The notes: a model not told the origin generated them from the sequence alone. Shown: positions 47,036 to 56,475, numbered from the stretch's first letter. The stretch is DNA of 64,000 bases from Marinobacter lutaoensis (GCF_001981305.1 NZ_MSCW01000003.1:1-64000); one strand, 5' to 3'. Translations and numbers: made by a program.

Positions 47036-48202
47036 CTACCGGGAACCGGTATCCGGTTCCTGAGGCGCAGATGCCCGGCTCTTTTCATGCCAATTGGCCA
47101 GGAAGCGCCGATAACGGGCCAGCGCCTCCTCCACGGCCTCGACCGTCGGTGTCTCGGCCGATTTCACCAGCACGATCAGCCCTTTCCCCTCCACCTCCTC
47201 GTTGGTGGGGGGGTGGCAGATCACCTCATCATCCTTGTCGATGTAGGCCAGGGCGGTACCAATGCCATGCCGGATCAGGGCGCTGACAATGTCGGCCCAG
47301 GTCAGGTCGTCCAGGGCCAGTTCGTAGCGATGCGGGTGGTCCCGCTCGTAATTGAACAGGTCTTCCAGCACTTTTTCCGAGCCCGGAGCAACGACGGCCC
47401 GAACCATGATTTCGGGATAGGTCCGGACCGGACGGATGGTGGTGCGGATGCCCAGGGCCTTGAACCGTTCGCGGTTGTGGTCGCTGACGCACTCCACCGT
47501 GGTGAGCCGGCTCAGGTTGGCCTCGGCCAATCGGTGGGCGATGTCGAAGGTCAGGCTGTCGGAGGTGGGATCGGACTCATCGGCGGACAGCACAATGATA
47601 TGTCGGGCGCTGCCGGCATGGACCGCTTTCAGGGCCGCCGGGTCGCTGCCGGTACCATGATAATGAACCACGCCGCAGTCCGACAGCTCCGTGGGCAGGC
47701 CCTCGGGAAACTGCCGGGTGAGCAGCATGATCGGCACGGTTTCGTAACCCGGAATGGAGCGCACCTGGGAGGCGAAGCGCATGAAATACTGGGCTCCGCC
47801 ACTGCGGGGCGTGTTGATGATGACAATGTGCTCTTTCATGGCGTAGATCCAGCGTCCGGTGATGATCCGTTCCCGGCGGTAGAACCGGTATTCGATGAAG
47901 TCACTGACGATCAGGGTCAGCAGTGTGATTGCGCCCACGAACATGATCAGGATGGTGCTGATTCTCCCGATCATGGTCTGGGGAGCGTAGTCACCATAGC
48001 CGACTGTGGACACGGTGGTCATGGTGATCCAGACGGACTCGAACAAGGTCAGATCCTCGACCATCCAGATGATCAGAATCTGGGTGGCCAGCAGCGCCGC
48101 GAGGATCAGGAACAGGCGCTTCATGCGCGAGAGGATCAGCCGTCCCATCGGCAGGTGGGTTCGGGCATGTTCCGGGTTGAGCGGGCGGCGGTTTCTCTGC
48201 AT
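47036..48202 (-). CDS. Two-helix potassium channel with RCK domain
   Basis: The product has 388 residues. Helix 1 (about 30-48), the pore loop with selectivity filter TVGYGD (residues 66-71) and helix 2 (about 80-100) form a KcsA/MthK-like pore. A cytoplasmic Rossmann-like RCK/TrkA-N part follows (MKEHIVIINTPRSGGAQYFM; HIIVLSADESDPTSDSLTFD) with a C-terminal TrkA-C-like region. It is convergent with the YgiF-like gene and divergent from glnE. The ligand of the RCK domain is not evident. Confidence 0.9.
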   Translation of the reverse strand: MQRNRRPLNPEHARTHLPMGRLILSRMKRLFLILAALLATQILIIWMVEDLTLFESVWITMTTVSTVGYGDYAPQTMIGRISTILIMFVGAITLLTLIVSDFIEYRFYRRERIITGRWIYAMKEHIVIINTPRSGGAQYFMRFASQVRSIPGYETVPIMLLTRQFPEGLPTELSDCGVVHYHGTGSDPAALKAVHAGSARHIIVLSADESDPTSDSLTFDIAHRLAEANLSRLTTVECVSDHNRERFKALGIRTTIRPVRTYPEIMVRAVVAPGSEKVLEDLFNYERDHPHRYELALDDLTWADIVSALIRHGIGTALAYIDKDDEVICHPPTNEEVEGKGLIVLVKSAETPTVEAVEEALARYRRFLANWHEKSRASAPQEPDTGSR

Positions 48203-48282
48203 CCGGGCGCGGGGCCTGTTCAGTCGTGGGTGAGTTCGTTATACAGTACCGGAAATATAACAGAGAGACAGGGGTTTGCATT

Positions 48283-51186
48283 ATGTCCGAGCGATGGAAT
48301 GCCTTGCCGCCGGCCATCGCCAGGGATGTGGCCGAGCGTTGGCCGTCGGTGTTTCCGGATGGGGTTCCAGGCTGGCTCGGGCGGGGCAGCGGTATGGGCG
48401 AGACGGTGGTTGCCGATGCCCTCGGCCGCAGCCTGTTCCTGTGCCAGGTGCTTGAACGCCACCCGGCTCAGGTGGCGGAGCTGGTGCGCTCTCGTCCGTT
48501 GTCCGAGCCGACCACCGCCGAGTACCTGGCGGCACGCTGCCGGGAGCACCTGGCCGGCGTTCAGGACGAAGCCTCTCTGCACGCGGCCCTGCGCCGGTTC
48601 CGGCGGGAGATTCAATTTCGGATCATCTGGCGGGATGTGCTGCGCTGGGCCGACCTGAACGAAACCATGACCTCCGCCAGTGACTTTGCCGATACCTGCA
48701 TCCAGGCCGCACTGGACTGGTTGTACCCCGACACCTGTGACCAGCTGGGGACCCCCTATGGTCCGGACCCGGTGACCGGGGAGGACGTGCCCCAGTCAAT
48801 GGTGGTCCTGGGCATGGGGAAGCTCGGAGGCCGTGAGCTCAATGTGTCCTCGGACATCGATCTGATCTTCGCCTTTCCCAGCAACGGCGAGACCCGTGGC
48901 GGGCGCCGGGCCGTCGATAACCAGCAGTTCTTCATCCGCCTGGGGCAGCGCCTGATTCAGGCTCTGGACCAGATGACTGCCGACGGTTTTGTTTTCCGCG
49001 TCGACATGCGGCTGCGCCCATACGGGCAGAGTGGGGCTCTGGCTCTCAGTTTCGCCGCTTTGGAAGCGTACTATCAGGATCAGGGGCGGGACTGGGAGCG
49101 CTATGCCATGGTCAAGGCCCGCGTGGTGGCGGGTGATCGTCGGGCCGGCGCGGTACTGATGGACAGCCTGCGCCCGTTTGTCTATCGGAAGTACATTGAT
49201 TTTTCCGCGTTCGAGTCGCTGCGCAGCATGAAGGCCATGATTCGCCGGGAGGTCCGCCGCAAGGGGCTGGAGACCAACATCAAGCTTGGTCGTGGTGGCA
49301 TTCGGGAAATCGAATTCGTCGTCCAGGCGTTTCAGCTGATTCGGGGCGGACGTGACCGGGAACTGCAACAGCGGGCGCTGCTGGCGATCCTGTCCGAACT
49401 GGAGCGCCTGGAGCTGCTTCCTCCGGGGGTCGTGGGAGAACTGCGACAGGCCTACGTCTTCCTTCGCAACCTGGAACACGCCCTGCAAGGCGTGGCCGAC
49501 AAGCAGACCCAGGTTCTGCCTGAGGATGCCCTGAATCGTGCCCGGGTAGCCCTGATCATGGGCTTTGACGACTGGGATGCCTTCGCCACGGAACTGGAGC
49601 GCCATCGCCAGCGGGTTGCCGCCCATTTCGCCAATATCATTGCCTCCGGTGAAGAGGACGAGCGTCAGGAGCCGGCCCTGGCCGAGGAGTGGCAGGAGAT
49701 CTGGCTGACCGAGATGGAGGATGCGGCGGCCGTGGCCTGGTTGCGTAGCCGGGGGTATGAACGGCCCGAGGACAGCTATCGGGAGGTTCGGGCATTGCGA
49801 GACAGTCGCACGGTCCAGACCATGCAGACCCAGGGGCGGCAGCGCCTCAACCAGTGCATGCCGGTCCTGCTGGATGCCGTGACCGAGGTACCCCATCCCT
49901 CCGAAACCCTGTCCCGGGTCCTGCAACTGGTGCACGCCGTGCTGCGCCGGACGGCCTATCTGGTGCTGCTGCTGGAGAACCCGGGGGCACGTGCCCAGCT
50001 CGTTTCATTGTGCAGTGACAGCCCCTGGATCGCCCGTCAGCTGGCAGAGACGCCGTTGCTGCTGGACGAGTTGCTCAATGCTGAGAGCCTGTACCATCCG
50101 CCCACCAAGGAGGAGCTCGAGGATGACCTGCGGCAGCAGATGCTTCGGATCCCCGAGGACGATCTGGAGGAGCAGATGGAATCGCTGCGCCATTTCAAAA
50201 AGGCGCACACCCTGCGCGTGGCCGCCTCGGAACTCAAGGGCACGCTGCCCTTGATGAAGGTCAGCGATTATCTGACCTGGATTGCCGAGGTGGTGCTGGA
50301 TCACGTAGTGGAGCTGGCTCTGTCCAGCCTGGTAAACCGGCACGGTTACCCCCGGCGGGCGGACGGCTCGCCCTGCACCAGTGACTTCGCCATCATCGGC
50401 TACGGTAAGTTGGGGGGGATAGAGCTGGGCTACACCTCGGACCTGGATCTGGTGTTCATCCACGGTGCCGACCCCTCGTTGACCACCGATGGCGACAGGC
50501 CCATCGATAACGCCGTGTTCTATACGCGCCTGGGGCAGCGCATTGTCCACATCCTCAGCACCCAGACCCCTTCCGGTCAGCTTTACGAAGTGGACATGCG
50601 GCTTCGGCCTTCGGGTAACTCCGGCCTGCTGGTGTCGACCTTGGCGGCGTTTGAAAAGTACCAGCGCAACGAAGCCTGGACATGGGAGCACCAAGCCCTG
50701 GCCCGGGCCCGTGGGGTGGCGGGTGGCCGGGGGACACTGTCGGCATTCGAAGCCATCCGCCGTGACATCCTGTGCCAGCGCCGCGACCGGGAGCGCCTGC
50801 GCCAGGAGGTGGTGGCGATGCGGGAGAAAATGCGGGCCAGCCTGGGAACCCCCGAGTCCCGGCGGGCGGACGTGTTTCATATCAAGCACGATGCCGGTGG
50901 TATCGTCGACATTGAGTTTATGGTCCAGTATCTGGTCCTTGCCTGGAGCGCAGACTACCCGGAGCTGACGCGATGGTCGGACAACATCCGCCAGTTGGAA
51001 GAGCTGGGCCGGGTTGGTGTGTTGCCCCGGAACGATACCGAACGGCTCCGTGAATCCTTCATCACTCTGCGCTCAACGATTCACCGCCGCGCCCTGCAAA
51101 ACCTGAACAGCCAGGTGGATGGGCAGGCGTTTCCGGAGGAGCGGGCCTATATCCGCGAAATGTGGCACAAGGTCATGCTTGATTAG
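48283..51186 (+). CDS. glnE: Glutamine synthetase adenylyltransferase/adenylyl-removing enzyme
   Basis: The product has 967 residues from the ATG at 48283, which follows AGGGG at good distance. It has two nucleotidyltransferase domains: the N-terminal one (removase) with GMGKLGGRELNVSSDIDLIF at about 179-198, and the C-terminal one (transferase) with GYGKLGGIELGYTSDLDLVF at about 706-725, both with DxD metal ligands. It modifies GlnA at the tyrosine seen in this window's glnA, under PII control. It lies upstream of ilvE, as in Pseudomonas. Confidence 0.98.
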   Translation: MSERWNALPPAIARDVAERWPSVFPDGVPGWLGRGSGMGETVVADALGRSLFLCQVLERHPAQVAELVRSRPLSEPTTAEYLAARCREHLAGVQDEASLHAALRRFRREIQFRIIWRDVLRWADLNETMTSASDFADTCIQAALDWLYPDTCDQLGTPYGPDPVTGEDVPQSMVVLGMGKLGGRELNVSSDIDLIFAFPSNGETRGGRRAVDNQQFFIRLGQRLIQALDQMTADGFVFRVDMRLRPYGQSGALALSFAALEAYYQDQGRDWERYAMVKARVVAGDRRAGAVLMDSLRPFVYRKYIDFSAFESLRSMKAMIRREVRRKGLETNIKLGRGGIREIEFVVQAFQLIRGGRDRELQQRALLAILSELERLELLPPGVVGELRQAYVFLRNLEHALQGVADKQTQVLPEDALNRARVALIMGFDDWDAFATELERHRQRVAAHFANIIASGEEDERQEPALAEEWQEIWLTEMEDAAAVAWLRSRGYERPEDSYREVRALRDSRTVQTMQTQGRQRLNQCMPVLLDAVTEVPHPSETLSRVLQLVHAVLRRTAYLVLLLENPGARAQLVSLCSDSPWIARQLAETPLLLDELLNAESLYHPPTKEELEDDLRQQMLRIPEDDLEEQMESLRHFKKAHTLRVAASELKGTLPLMKVSDYLTWIAEVVLDHVVELALSSLVNRHGYPRRADGSPCTSDFAIIGYGKLGGIELGYTSDLDLVFIHGADPSLTTDGDRPIDNAVFYTRLGQRIVHILSTQTPSGQLYEVDMRLRPSGNSGLLVSTLAAFEKYQRNEAWTWEHQALARARGVAGGRGTLSAFEAIRRDILCQRRDRERLRQEVVAMREKMRASLGTPESRRADVFHIKHDAGGIVDIEFMVQYLVLAWSADYPELTRWSDNIRQLEELGRVGVLPRNDTERLRESFITLRSTIHRRALQNLNSQVDGQAFPEERAYIREMWHKVMLD

Positions 51187-51196
51187 TAAGCTAAAT

Positions 51197-51225
51197 TTAT
51201 TTTCGTCGAGATTTCCTGCTAGAAT
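51197..51225 (+). promoter_or_regulatory. Extended -10 promoter of ilvE
   Basis: TG at 51217-51218, one base, then TAGAAT at 51220-51225 form an extended -10 element. The -35 region at 17 bases (TTATTT) is poor, which extended -10 promoters tolerate. The start would be near 51232, about 34 bases before ilvE. Confidence 0.55.
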
Positions 51226-51265
51226 GCCGATTCCCCGAAAACCGCTTTTTTAGGAGCAACTCAGA

Positions 51266-52189
51266 ATGTCGATGGCTGATCGCGATGGCCTTATCTGGCT
51301 CGATGGCGAAATGGTTCCCTGGCGGGAAGCCAAAACCCATGTGCTGACTCATACCCTGCATTATGGACTTGGGTGTTTTGAAGGTGTGCGAGCCTATAAC
51401 ACCGCGAACGGCCCGGCAATTTTCCGGCTCCAGGAGCATACGGACCGGCTGTTCCGCTCCGCCCATATCCTCAACATGAAGATGCCGTTCACCAAGGACG
51501 ACGTGAACGAGGCCCAGCGCGCCGCGGTGCGCGAGAACAACCTGGATGAGGCGTACCTGCGCCCGATGGTGTTCCTCGGTTCCGAGGGCATGGGGTTGCG
51601 CGCCGATAACCTGAAGGTCCACGTGATGGTGGCGGCCTGGAGCTGGCCCTCCTACATGTCTCCGGAAGCCCGGGAGCGGGGAATCAAGGTTCGGACCTCC
51701 TCCTACACGCGGCACCACGTCAACATCACCATGTGCAAGGCCAAGGCCAACGGCAATTACATCAACTCCATGCTGGCGCTGAACGAAGCCATTGCCTGCG
51801 GTTGCGACGAGGCACTGCTGCTGGACAACGAGGGGTACGTTGCCGAGGGCTCCGGGGAAAACATCTTCATCCTGAGGGACGGGGTTCTGCACACGCCAGA
51901 GCTCACCTCCTGCCTTGAGGGGATCACCCGCGCGACCATCATCGAATTCGCCCGCGAACTGGGCATCCCGGTGCGCGAGCGGCGCATTACCCGTGACGAA
52001 ATCTACATCGCGGACGAAGCCTTCTTTACCGGCACCGCGGCCGAAGTGCTGCCGATCCGGGAGCTGGACGGCCGGGTGATCGGCGCCGGCAAGCGGGGCC
52101 CGCTGACCGAGAAGTTGCAGGCCATGTACTTCGATGCCGTCAAGGGGCGGAGTGACCAGTTTGGCCACTGGCTCACATTGGTCCACTGA
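51266..52189 (+). CDS. ilvE: Branched-chain amino acid aminotransferase
   Basis: The product has 307 residues, a fold-type IV PLP enzyme that makes valine, leucine and isoleucine from their keto acids. LHYGLGCFEGVRAYNTANGP is the N-terminal signature. The PLP lysine is K160 (CKAKANGNYINSML), followed by GYVAEGSGENIFILRDG and DEAFFTGTAAEVLPIRELDG. AGGAG lies 9 bases before the ATG. The position after glnE is conserved. A terminator follows before the LPS locus. Confidence 0.97.
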   Translation: MSMADRDGLIWLDGEMVPWREAKTHVLTHTLHYGLGCFEGVRAYNTANGPAIFRLQEHTDRLFRSAHILNMKMPFTKDDVNEAQRAAVRENNLDEAYLRPMVFLGSEGMGLRADNLKVHVMVAAWSWPSYMSPEARERGIKVRTSSYTRHHVNITMCKAKANGNYINSMLALNEAIACGCDEALLLDNEGYVAEGSGENIFILRDGVLHTPELTSCLEGITRATIIEFARELGIPVRERRITRDEIYIADEAFFTGTAAEVLPIRELDGRVIGAGKRGPLTEKLQAMYFDAVKGRSDQFGHWLTLVH

Positions 52190-52228
52190 GCGAAGCCGCT
52201 GGCGGTTCTCTGGATTCACAGTCGGCTG

Positions 52229-52257
52229 AAACCGCACTCACGTGGTGCGGTTTTTTT
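52229..52257 (+). terminator. Terminator after ilvE
   Basis: AAACCGCAC (52229-52237) pairs with GTGCGGTTT (52245-52253) around a 7-base loop, and Ts continue to 52257. It separates ilvE from the LPS locus. Confidence 0.88.
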
Positions 52258-52299
52258 ATGCCGCTGTACCAGGGGCTGGCGGGCCGGGGAAATCTGGTG

Positions 52300-53361
52300 A
52301 TGGGGACGGTGGTGAAAGGGACGGTGTTTATACTTCAGTCGAGGCACCATGGCAGCAATCAGCAGCTGGCGGCCATCGCGAAGTCTATCTTTCCGGAACA
52401 TACGGTGATGAGGCAGCGGTTCGAACTGCGTTCACGATCCAAGCTGTTTCGTCTTTTCTGTCGGCTTTTGGTCCGTCTGAAACGGTCGACCGGAGGTATT
52501 CGACCGTTTGCAGCGGTCCTGTCCTGGCTGGCGCTCAGGCACGGTTATGTCCGGGTGACGGATCGGGACGTCATTATCGCCAAGACACCTCCCTTTGAGT
52601 ACCCGGCCATGATTCTCGGCGCGGGCACCGGGGCGAGAACCGTCTTTCTGGGAGCGCCAAGGCATTTCTCAACACGGGATTTCGACACCGTCGTGTCGAC
52701 GCCCTCCACGTTCTGCGCGGATGCAGACATCGTGCTGGAAACCTTGCCGACCGAGGTATACGGGGCGCCGGCCAAAGCCACGATGCCGGATCGGACTTCA
52801 ACGCCTGTCTGGTCGTTGATCGTGGGGGGAGATGCCAAAGGCTATCACTACGGGGAGGAATTTTTCCGGTTGCTCTGCCAGGAAATGGAGCGGCTCTCCC
52901 GCGCGCTGGGGATACAATGGATCGTCAGTACCTCGCCCAGAACCGGTGCCACGGCGGAGACGACCTTGATGGCGTTCGCCAGACAGCATCCTGAGTGGGT
53001 GGACGAGCTTGTTGTCTGGGGGCGGGGCGACCGGTCCGGGTTGCGCGACCTGCTCGGTCGTTCCGACACTGTCCTGATCACGGAGGACAGTGCTTCCATG
53101 GTGTCCGAAGCGGTCAACCAGAGGTTGCGAACGGTATGCCTGAGGCCGGAAGGGGCAGGGTTCAACAGCCTGATCACCCCGTTGCTGGAGTCTCTCGAAA
53201 GGAATCAGCGGGTACTGCGAGTCGATCTGGGCCAATTGTCCGGCCTGAAAGCCCGTGACCTAATGACATTCGAGTTCAGAAGCACGGCATTGATCCCCAA
53301 AAAACCGTGCTGTGGGGCGTGGGGGAGTCCCTTCGGGATGTGGCGGACCCGGAGCCGATAA
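52300..53361 (+). CDS. ELM1 (DUF1022)-family protein
   Basis: The product has 353 residues from the ATG at 52300, which follows GGGGA; an ATG at 52258 sits inside the terminator and is less likely. The C-terminal half is ELM1-like: LIVGGDAKGYHYGEEFFRLL, QWIVSTSPRTGATAETTLMA, then DTVLITEDSASMVSEAVNQR, with the glycosyltransferase-like hinge. Bacterial homologues lie in LPS loci, and their reaction is unknown. The last 30 residues (from MTFEFRSTALIPKKP) look unlike the family and may belong to the next gene if a -1 shift occurs. The ending overlaps that gene by 55 bases. Confidence 0.72.
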   Translation: MGTVVKGTVFILQSRHHGSNQQLAAIAKSIFPEHTVMRQRFELRSRSKLFRLFCRLLVRLKRSTGGIRPFAAVLSWLALRHGYVRVTDRDVIIAKTPPFEYPAMILGAGTGARTVFLGAPRHFSTRDFDTVVSTPSTFCADADIVLETLPTEVYGAPAKATMPDRTSTPVWSLIVGGDAKGYHYGEEFFRLLCQEMERLSRALGIQWIVSTSPRTGATAETTLMAFARQHPEWVDELVVWGRGDRSGLRDLLGRSDTVLITEDSASMVSEAVNQRLRTVCLRPEGAGFNSLITPLLESLERNQRVLRVDLGQLSGLKARDLMTFEFRSTALIPKKPCCGAWGSPFGMWRTRSR

Positions 53362-53963
53362 ACCATCTGCCATTTCTTGAATGGAGCTGCCGGGACCGGA
53401 ATCGGGTTGTCGACGATACGCACTTTGTCCCCTGCTGCAGCTGCCTTCACCGCATGCTGGACAGCCCGGTTACCTCCCAGAATACCCTGCTGTTCCTAAA
53501 CGCGGACCCCAAGGTCTCCGGGGAAGGCGAACTTGCCGAGCTGGCCACAGTTGCCCGACACCGGGGCTGGGAGCTGCTGTACAACAACTGCGCGGAGCAA
53601 GCCTTTTCCGAAGCCCTGGCCCGGTCGAAATCGATCGTCACAAACTCCTATCATGGTGCCTATTGGGGGCTGCTGTCCGGAAGAACCGTGGCCCTGATTG
53701 GCTATTCATCCAAGTTTCATAGCTTGTTTTCAGGCTTGGGTCTCCCCCCGGAAAAGGTCGTGCAGTACGATCGCGGGGATGAACGGGCGCTGGTGACGAC
53801 GTTGCGGGGACTGGAGCTGGAGGCCTCCGGCGCCTGTCTGCCGGACCCTGAGGCGGTGAGACGCGCGTTCAGGGCGCGGAACAAGGCATTTGCCGATCGC
53901 CTCGTTGCCAGAAAAATTCTTGCCGGCTACCGGTTCTCCGCAAGGGTGCCGCAGCCGGAGTAA
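53307..53963 (+). CDS. Polysaccharide pyruvyl transferase-like protein, short or frameshifted at the N-terminus
   Basis: The product has 218 residues from a GTG at 53307. VLWGVGES, PFLEWSCRDRNRVVDDTHFV, PCCSCLHRML and SKSIVTNSYHGAYWGLLSGR resemble the C-terminal half of polysaccharide pyruvyl transferase-family proteins (usually about 300 residues), so about 80-100 N-terminal residues are missing. No ribosome-binding site precedes the GTG. The preceding frame ends in MTFEFRSTALIPKK at a CCCC-AAAAAA run (53295-53304); a -1 shift there joins it to TVLWGVGESLRDV. It is either a coupled start, a slippage product or a damaged gene. Its stop is one base from the next, convergent gene's stop. Confidence 0.5.
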   Translation: MLWGVGESLRDVADPEPINHLPFLEWSCRDRNRVVDDTHFVPCCSCLHRMLDSPVTSQNTLLFLNADPKVSGEGELAELATVARHRGWELLYNNCAEQAFSEALARSKSIVTNSYHGAYWGLLSGRTVALIGYSSKFHSLFSGLGLPPEKVVQYDRGDERALVTTLRGLELEASGACLPDPEAVRRAFRARNKAFADRLVARKILAGYRFSARVPQPE

Positions 53964-53964
53964 G

Positions 53965-55338
53965 TCAAGCATCCGTGGTTCGGTTCGTAGACGGCCACTT
54001 CCGGTCTGCCTGCATGCGCCATATGCGGGTCACCATGCCGCCGATCACCAGGGCAAAGGCATATTGCCCGGTGGAATAGTACATATAGGACTCGGTAAGG
54101 TTGATGGTCAGCCAGTATATGGAAAACGCGAGCAGGAACAGGAACATCTCGCTGCTCATGTAATCCTGTCGCCAGGCTTGCCATGCCCGGACCAGTGTCC
54201 ACCCCAGGATCCCCAGAAACAGAGCCAGCCCAAGCAGGCCGAAGTTCACCAGGGTGTCTACATAGGTACTGTGCAGATGGCCGGTTTTGGCCATAAACCA
54301 GTCGGGCAGGTTGGGGGAGTGCTCAAGGACGAGGCCGCGCCCATTGCCGCCCCAACCTATCAGCGGGCGGTCCAGAATCCAGGGAATGGCGGCTTTCCAG
54401 CTGTTGGTGCGGTAGGAAATGCTGGAAAACTCGTCGTCTTTGAGCTTCAGCGACGCCAGCCCCTCGATGATTTCGTGTTCTGCTTGGAGTCGTTTCTCGA
54501 TGACCGGTTCGAGCGTGTAGACGGCCAGGGCTGTGAGGCATATCAGGCCACTGAGCGTGGCCAGGAGCATGCGCGCCTTGTACTGAGGCGGCATCCGGCA
54601 TATCCAGACCAGGAAGCCAATGAAATAAAGGCAGAGCGCGGCGAACACTCCGATCCACACCGCCCGCGTCTGGCTGATCACCACGGCGGTGCCAAAAACG
54701 ACAAGGGCCGCCACCCAACCCAGCGTGCGGGCCCATTGCCATCGGCCTGGCGTCAGTATCTTCCGTGTGTAAGCGAGGATTCCCAGAAAAACCGTGCCCG
54801 TGAGCATGCCGGTGTGCTGGGCATTGTTGAGGCCAAAGTCGACCCGTGCACCATTGAGCCCGTTCAGCCATTCCTGGATGCCGTCTCCCCGAACCCATGG
54901 TGTAACCAGCAGGGCCAGGCCGGCCAGGCTCCAGACCGCCAGGGTCCAGGAACTTTTGCCCCTCAGCAGCCAGGCCACGGCGATAAAGACGCACCAGTTG
55001 GTCAGTCGATGGACTTTGGGAGAGCTTTCGGCCCACTGGGGGTGATCGAGCCAGGACAGGCCCCACGAGGCCAGTACAATGACGAGGGCCGAGATCAGGA
55101 AGAGGGCCGGTGCGCTCCGTCTGAGTGTGCCGCCAAACAGGCAGAAGCCACCCCATCCCATGAGCAGCAGCAGGGGCTTGAGATACCGGGCGGCGTCCTC
55201 CGAGAGAAGATACGTGGCGCTGAAGGCGGCGAGAATCAACAACCCGGCCAGTCGGATGAGCCGCTCCCGGGTGACGGGGGGGGCTGGAGGGGGGGCAGTG
55301 TTGATGGTCATGATGTTGTTCGGCATGGTTTGGGACAT
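53965..55338 (-). CDS. O-antigen ligase/polymerase family membrane protein (Wzy_C)
   Basis: The product has 457 residues with about 11-12 hydrophobic helices and a long periplasmic loop (about residues 290-370). This is the O-antigen ligase (WaaL) / polymerase (Wzy) layout. SYRTNSWKAAIPWILDRPLI and GWGGNGRGLV, followed by GHLHSTYVDTLVNFGLLGLA, match the Wzy_C motif region; the histidines in HLHS are candidates for the catalytic site. Ligase and polymerase cannot be told apart by sequence alone. It is the last gene of the minus-strand LPS run. Confidence 0.83.
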   Translation of the reverse strand: MSQTMPNNIMTINTAPPPAPPVTRERLIRLAGLLILAAFSATYLLSEDAARYLKPLLLLMGWGGFCLFGGTLRRSAPALFLISALVIVLASWGLSWLDHPQWAESSPKVHRLTNWCVFIAVAWLLRGKSSWTLAVWSLAGLALLVTPWVRGDGIQEWLNGLNGARVDFGLNNAQHTGMLTGTVFLGILAYTRKILTPGRWQWARTLGWVAALVVFGTAVVISQTRAVWIGVFAALCLYFIGFLVWICRMPPQYKARMLLATLSGLICLTALAVYTLEPVIEKRLQAEHEIIEGLASLKLKDDEFSSISYRTNSWKAAIPWILDRPLIGWGGNGRGLVLEHSPNLPDWFMAKTGHLHSTYVDTLVNFGLLGLALFLGILGWTLVRAWQAWRQDYMSSEMFLFLLAFSIYWLTINLTESYMYYSTGQYAFALVIGGMVTRIWRMQADRKWPSTNRTTDA

Positions 55339-55362
55339 TGGGGGTGATTGCGGCCAATCCGG

Positions 55363-56460
55363 CTACCGCAGTTGTTGGTAGGCGTGAAGTGTACGGCCGG
55401 CGATGGCCTGCCAGGAAAATTCCTCGACGGCCCGCTGACGGCTTCGTGCCCCCATCCGCGCGCACAGACTCGGATCGGCGGCCAGTGTTTGGATGGCCTG
55501 GGCAAGCTGGTCCGGCCGCCTGGGCTCGACCAGCAAGCCGTTGTCGTCGTGGCGCAGGATCGCGGGAATTCCGCCGACACGGGTCCCTACCAGGGGCAGA
55601 CCGCACGCCATGGCTTCCAGGCCAGCAATGCTGGTGGCTTCCAGTAGGGAAGGCAGCACGGAAAGGTTGCTGGCCCGGTAGAGATCAGGCATGTCGCTGT
55701 TGGCGACGCCGCCAAGCATGTGCAGCTGTTCCTGCTTGCCCGCATCCCGGATGATCTGCTCGAAGGCTTGGCGTTCACTGCCGTCACCCGCGACGATCAG
55801 GTGAAGCCCAGGGTGGTCGAGCTGTGCAAATGCCCGTGCGAGGTAGAGCACGCCGTTTTTTTCATACAGCCGACGGGCCAGGGTGACCACGAACGCGTCC
55901 CTGGGAATGCCAAGCCGCGTGCGCAGCTGGGACTCGCCCGGTGAGAATTTTTCGACGTCGACACCGTTGGCGATGAAGGTCACCGGCTTGGTGTATCCGC
56001 AACGGCGCGTGGCCTCGGCAAGCTCTTCACTGGGAGCCAGTGCCAGGTCGGCAACCTGAAGCTGGGCGGCCATTTTGTCGAGCACTTTCTGCCCCTGGTG
56101 CACTCTTTTCAGAAAGGACGAGGTGTGATTGGTGAACACGACGGGAAGGTTCAGGCCCGCACAGGCCTTCAGCGGCCTCATGCCGTGAACGTGGAGGATA
56201 TCGATCGGTGACTGGCGATGGAGTCGTTGTATGTGGCGCCTGAGCTGCCAGTCATAGAGCCAGTGGCTGTTGGCCAAACGGACTCGGTGAACGTGAATTC
56301 CATCCAGGTTCTCTTCCCGTTGTGTGCGCGTGTCTTTCCAGCGGGTCAGCACGTGCACGTCGTGTCCCTGCTGGGCGAGCGCCCGGCCCAGCTCGTGTAC
56401 GTGGGTCTGAACGCCGCCAATGCTGGGCGGAAACTCATTTGTCAGCATGACAATTTTCAT
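55363..56460 (-). CDS. GT4-family glycosyltransferase
   Basis: The product has 365 residues. The GT-B fold begins MKIVMLTNEFPPSIGGVQTH with the glycine-rich acceptor loop. The donor-binding half has TLARRLYEKNGVLYLARAFA and EATSIAGLEAMACGLPLVGT (the E-x7-E motif), then GGIPAILRHDDNGLLVEPRR. It probably adds a sugar to LPS core or O-antigen; donor and acceptor are unknown. It lies 24 bases before the ligase gene and 15 after wecB. Confidence 0.88.
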   Translation of the reverse strand: MKIVMLTNEFPPSIGGVQTHVHELGRALAQQGHDVHVLTRWKDTRTQREENLDGIHVHRVRLANSHWLYDWQLRRHIQRLHRQSPIDILHVHGMRPLKACAGLNLPVVFTNHTSSFLKRVHQGQKVLDKMAAQLQVADLALAPSEELAEATRRCGYTKPVTFIANGVDVEKFSPGESQLRTRLGIPRDAFVVTLARRLYEKNGVLYLARAFAQLDHPGLHLIVAGDGSERQAFEQIIRDAGKQEQLHMLGGVANSDMPDLYRASNLSVLPSLLEATSIAGLEAMACGLPLVGTRVGGIPAILRHDDNGLLVEPRRPDQLAQAIQTLAADPSLCARMGARSRQRAVEEFSWQAIAGRTLHAYQQLR

Positions 56461-56475
56461 CGGGGCCTCCCATGG

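Noticed and set aside
46934..48658. A 574-residue open frame spanning the K+ channel gene and part of glnE
   Set aside because: It conflicts with three well-supported genes and shows no domains.
53890..55347. A 485-residue open frame opposite the O-antigen ligase gene
   Set aside because: Shadow of the membrane protein gene; the composition is rich in Gln, Pro and Gly without domains.
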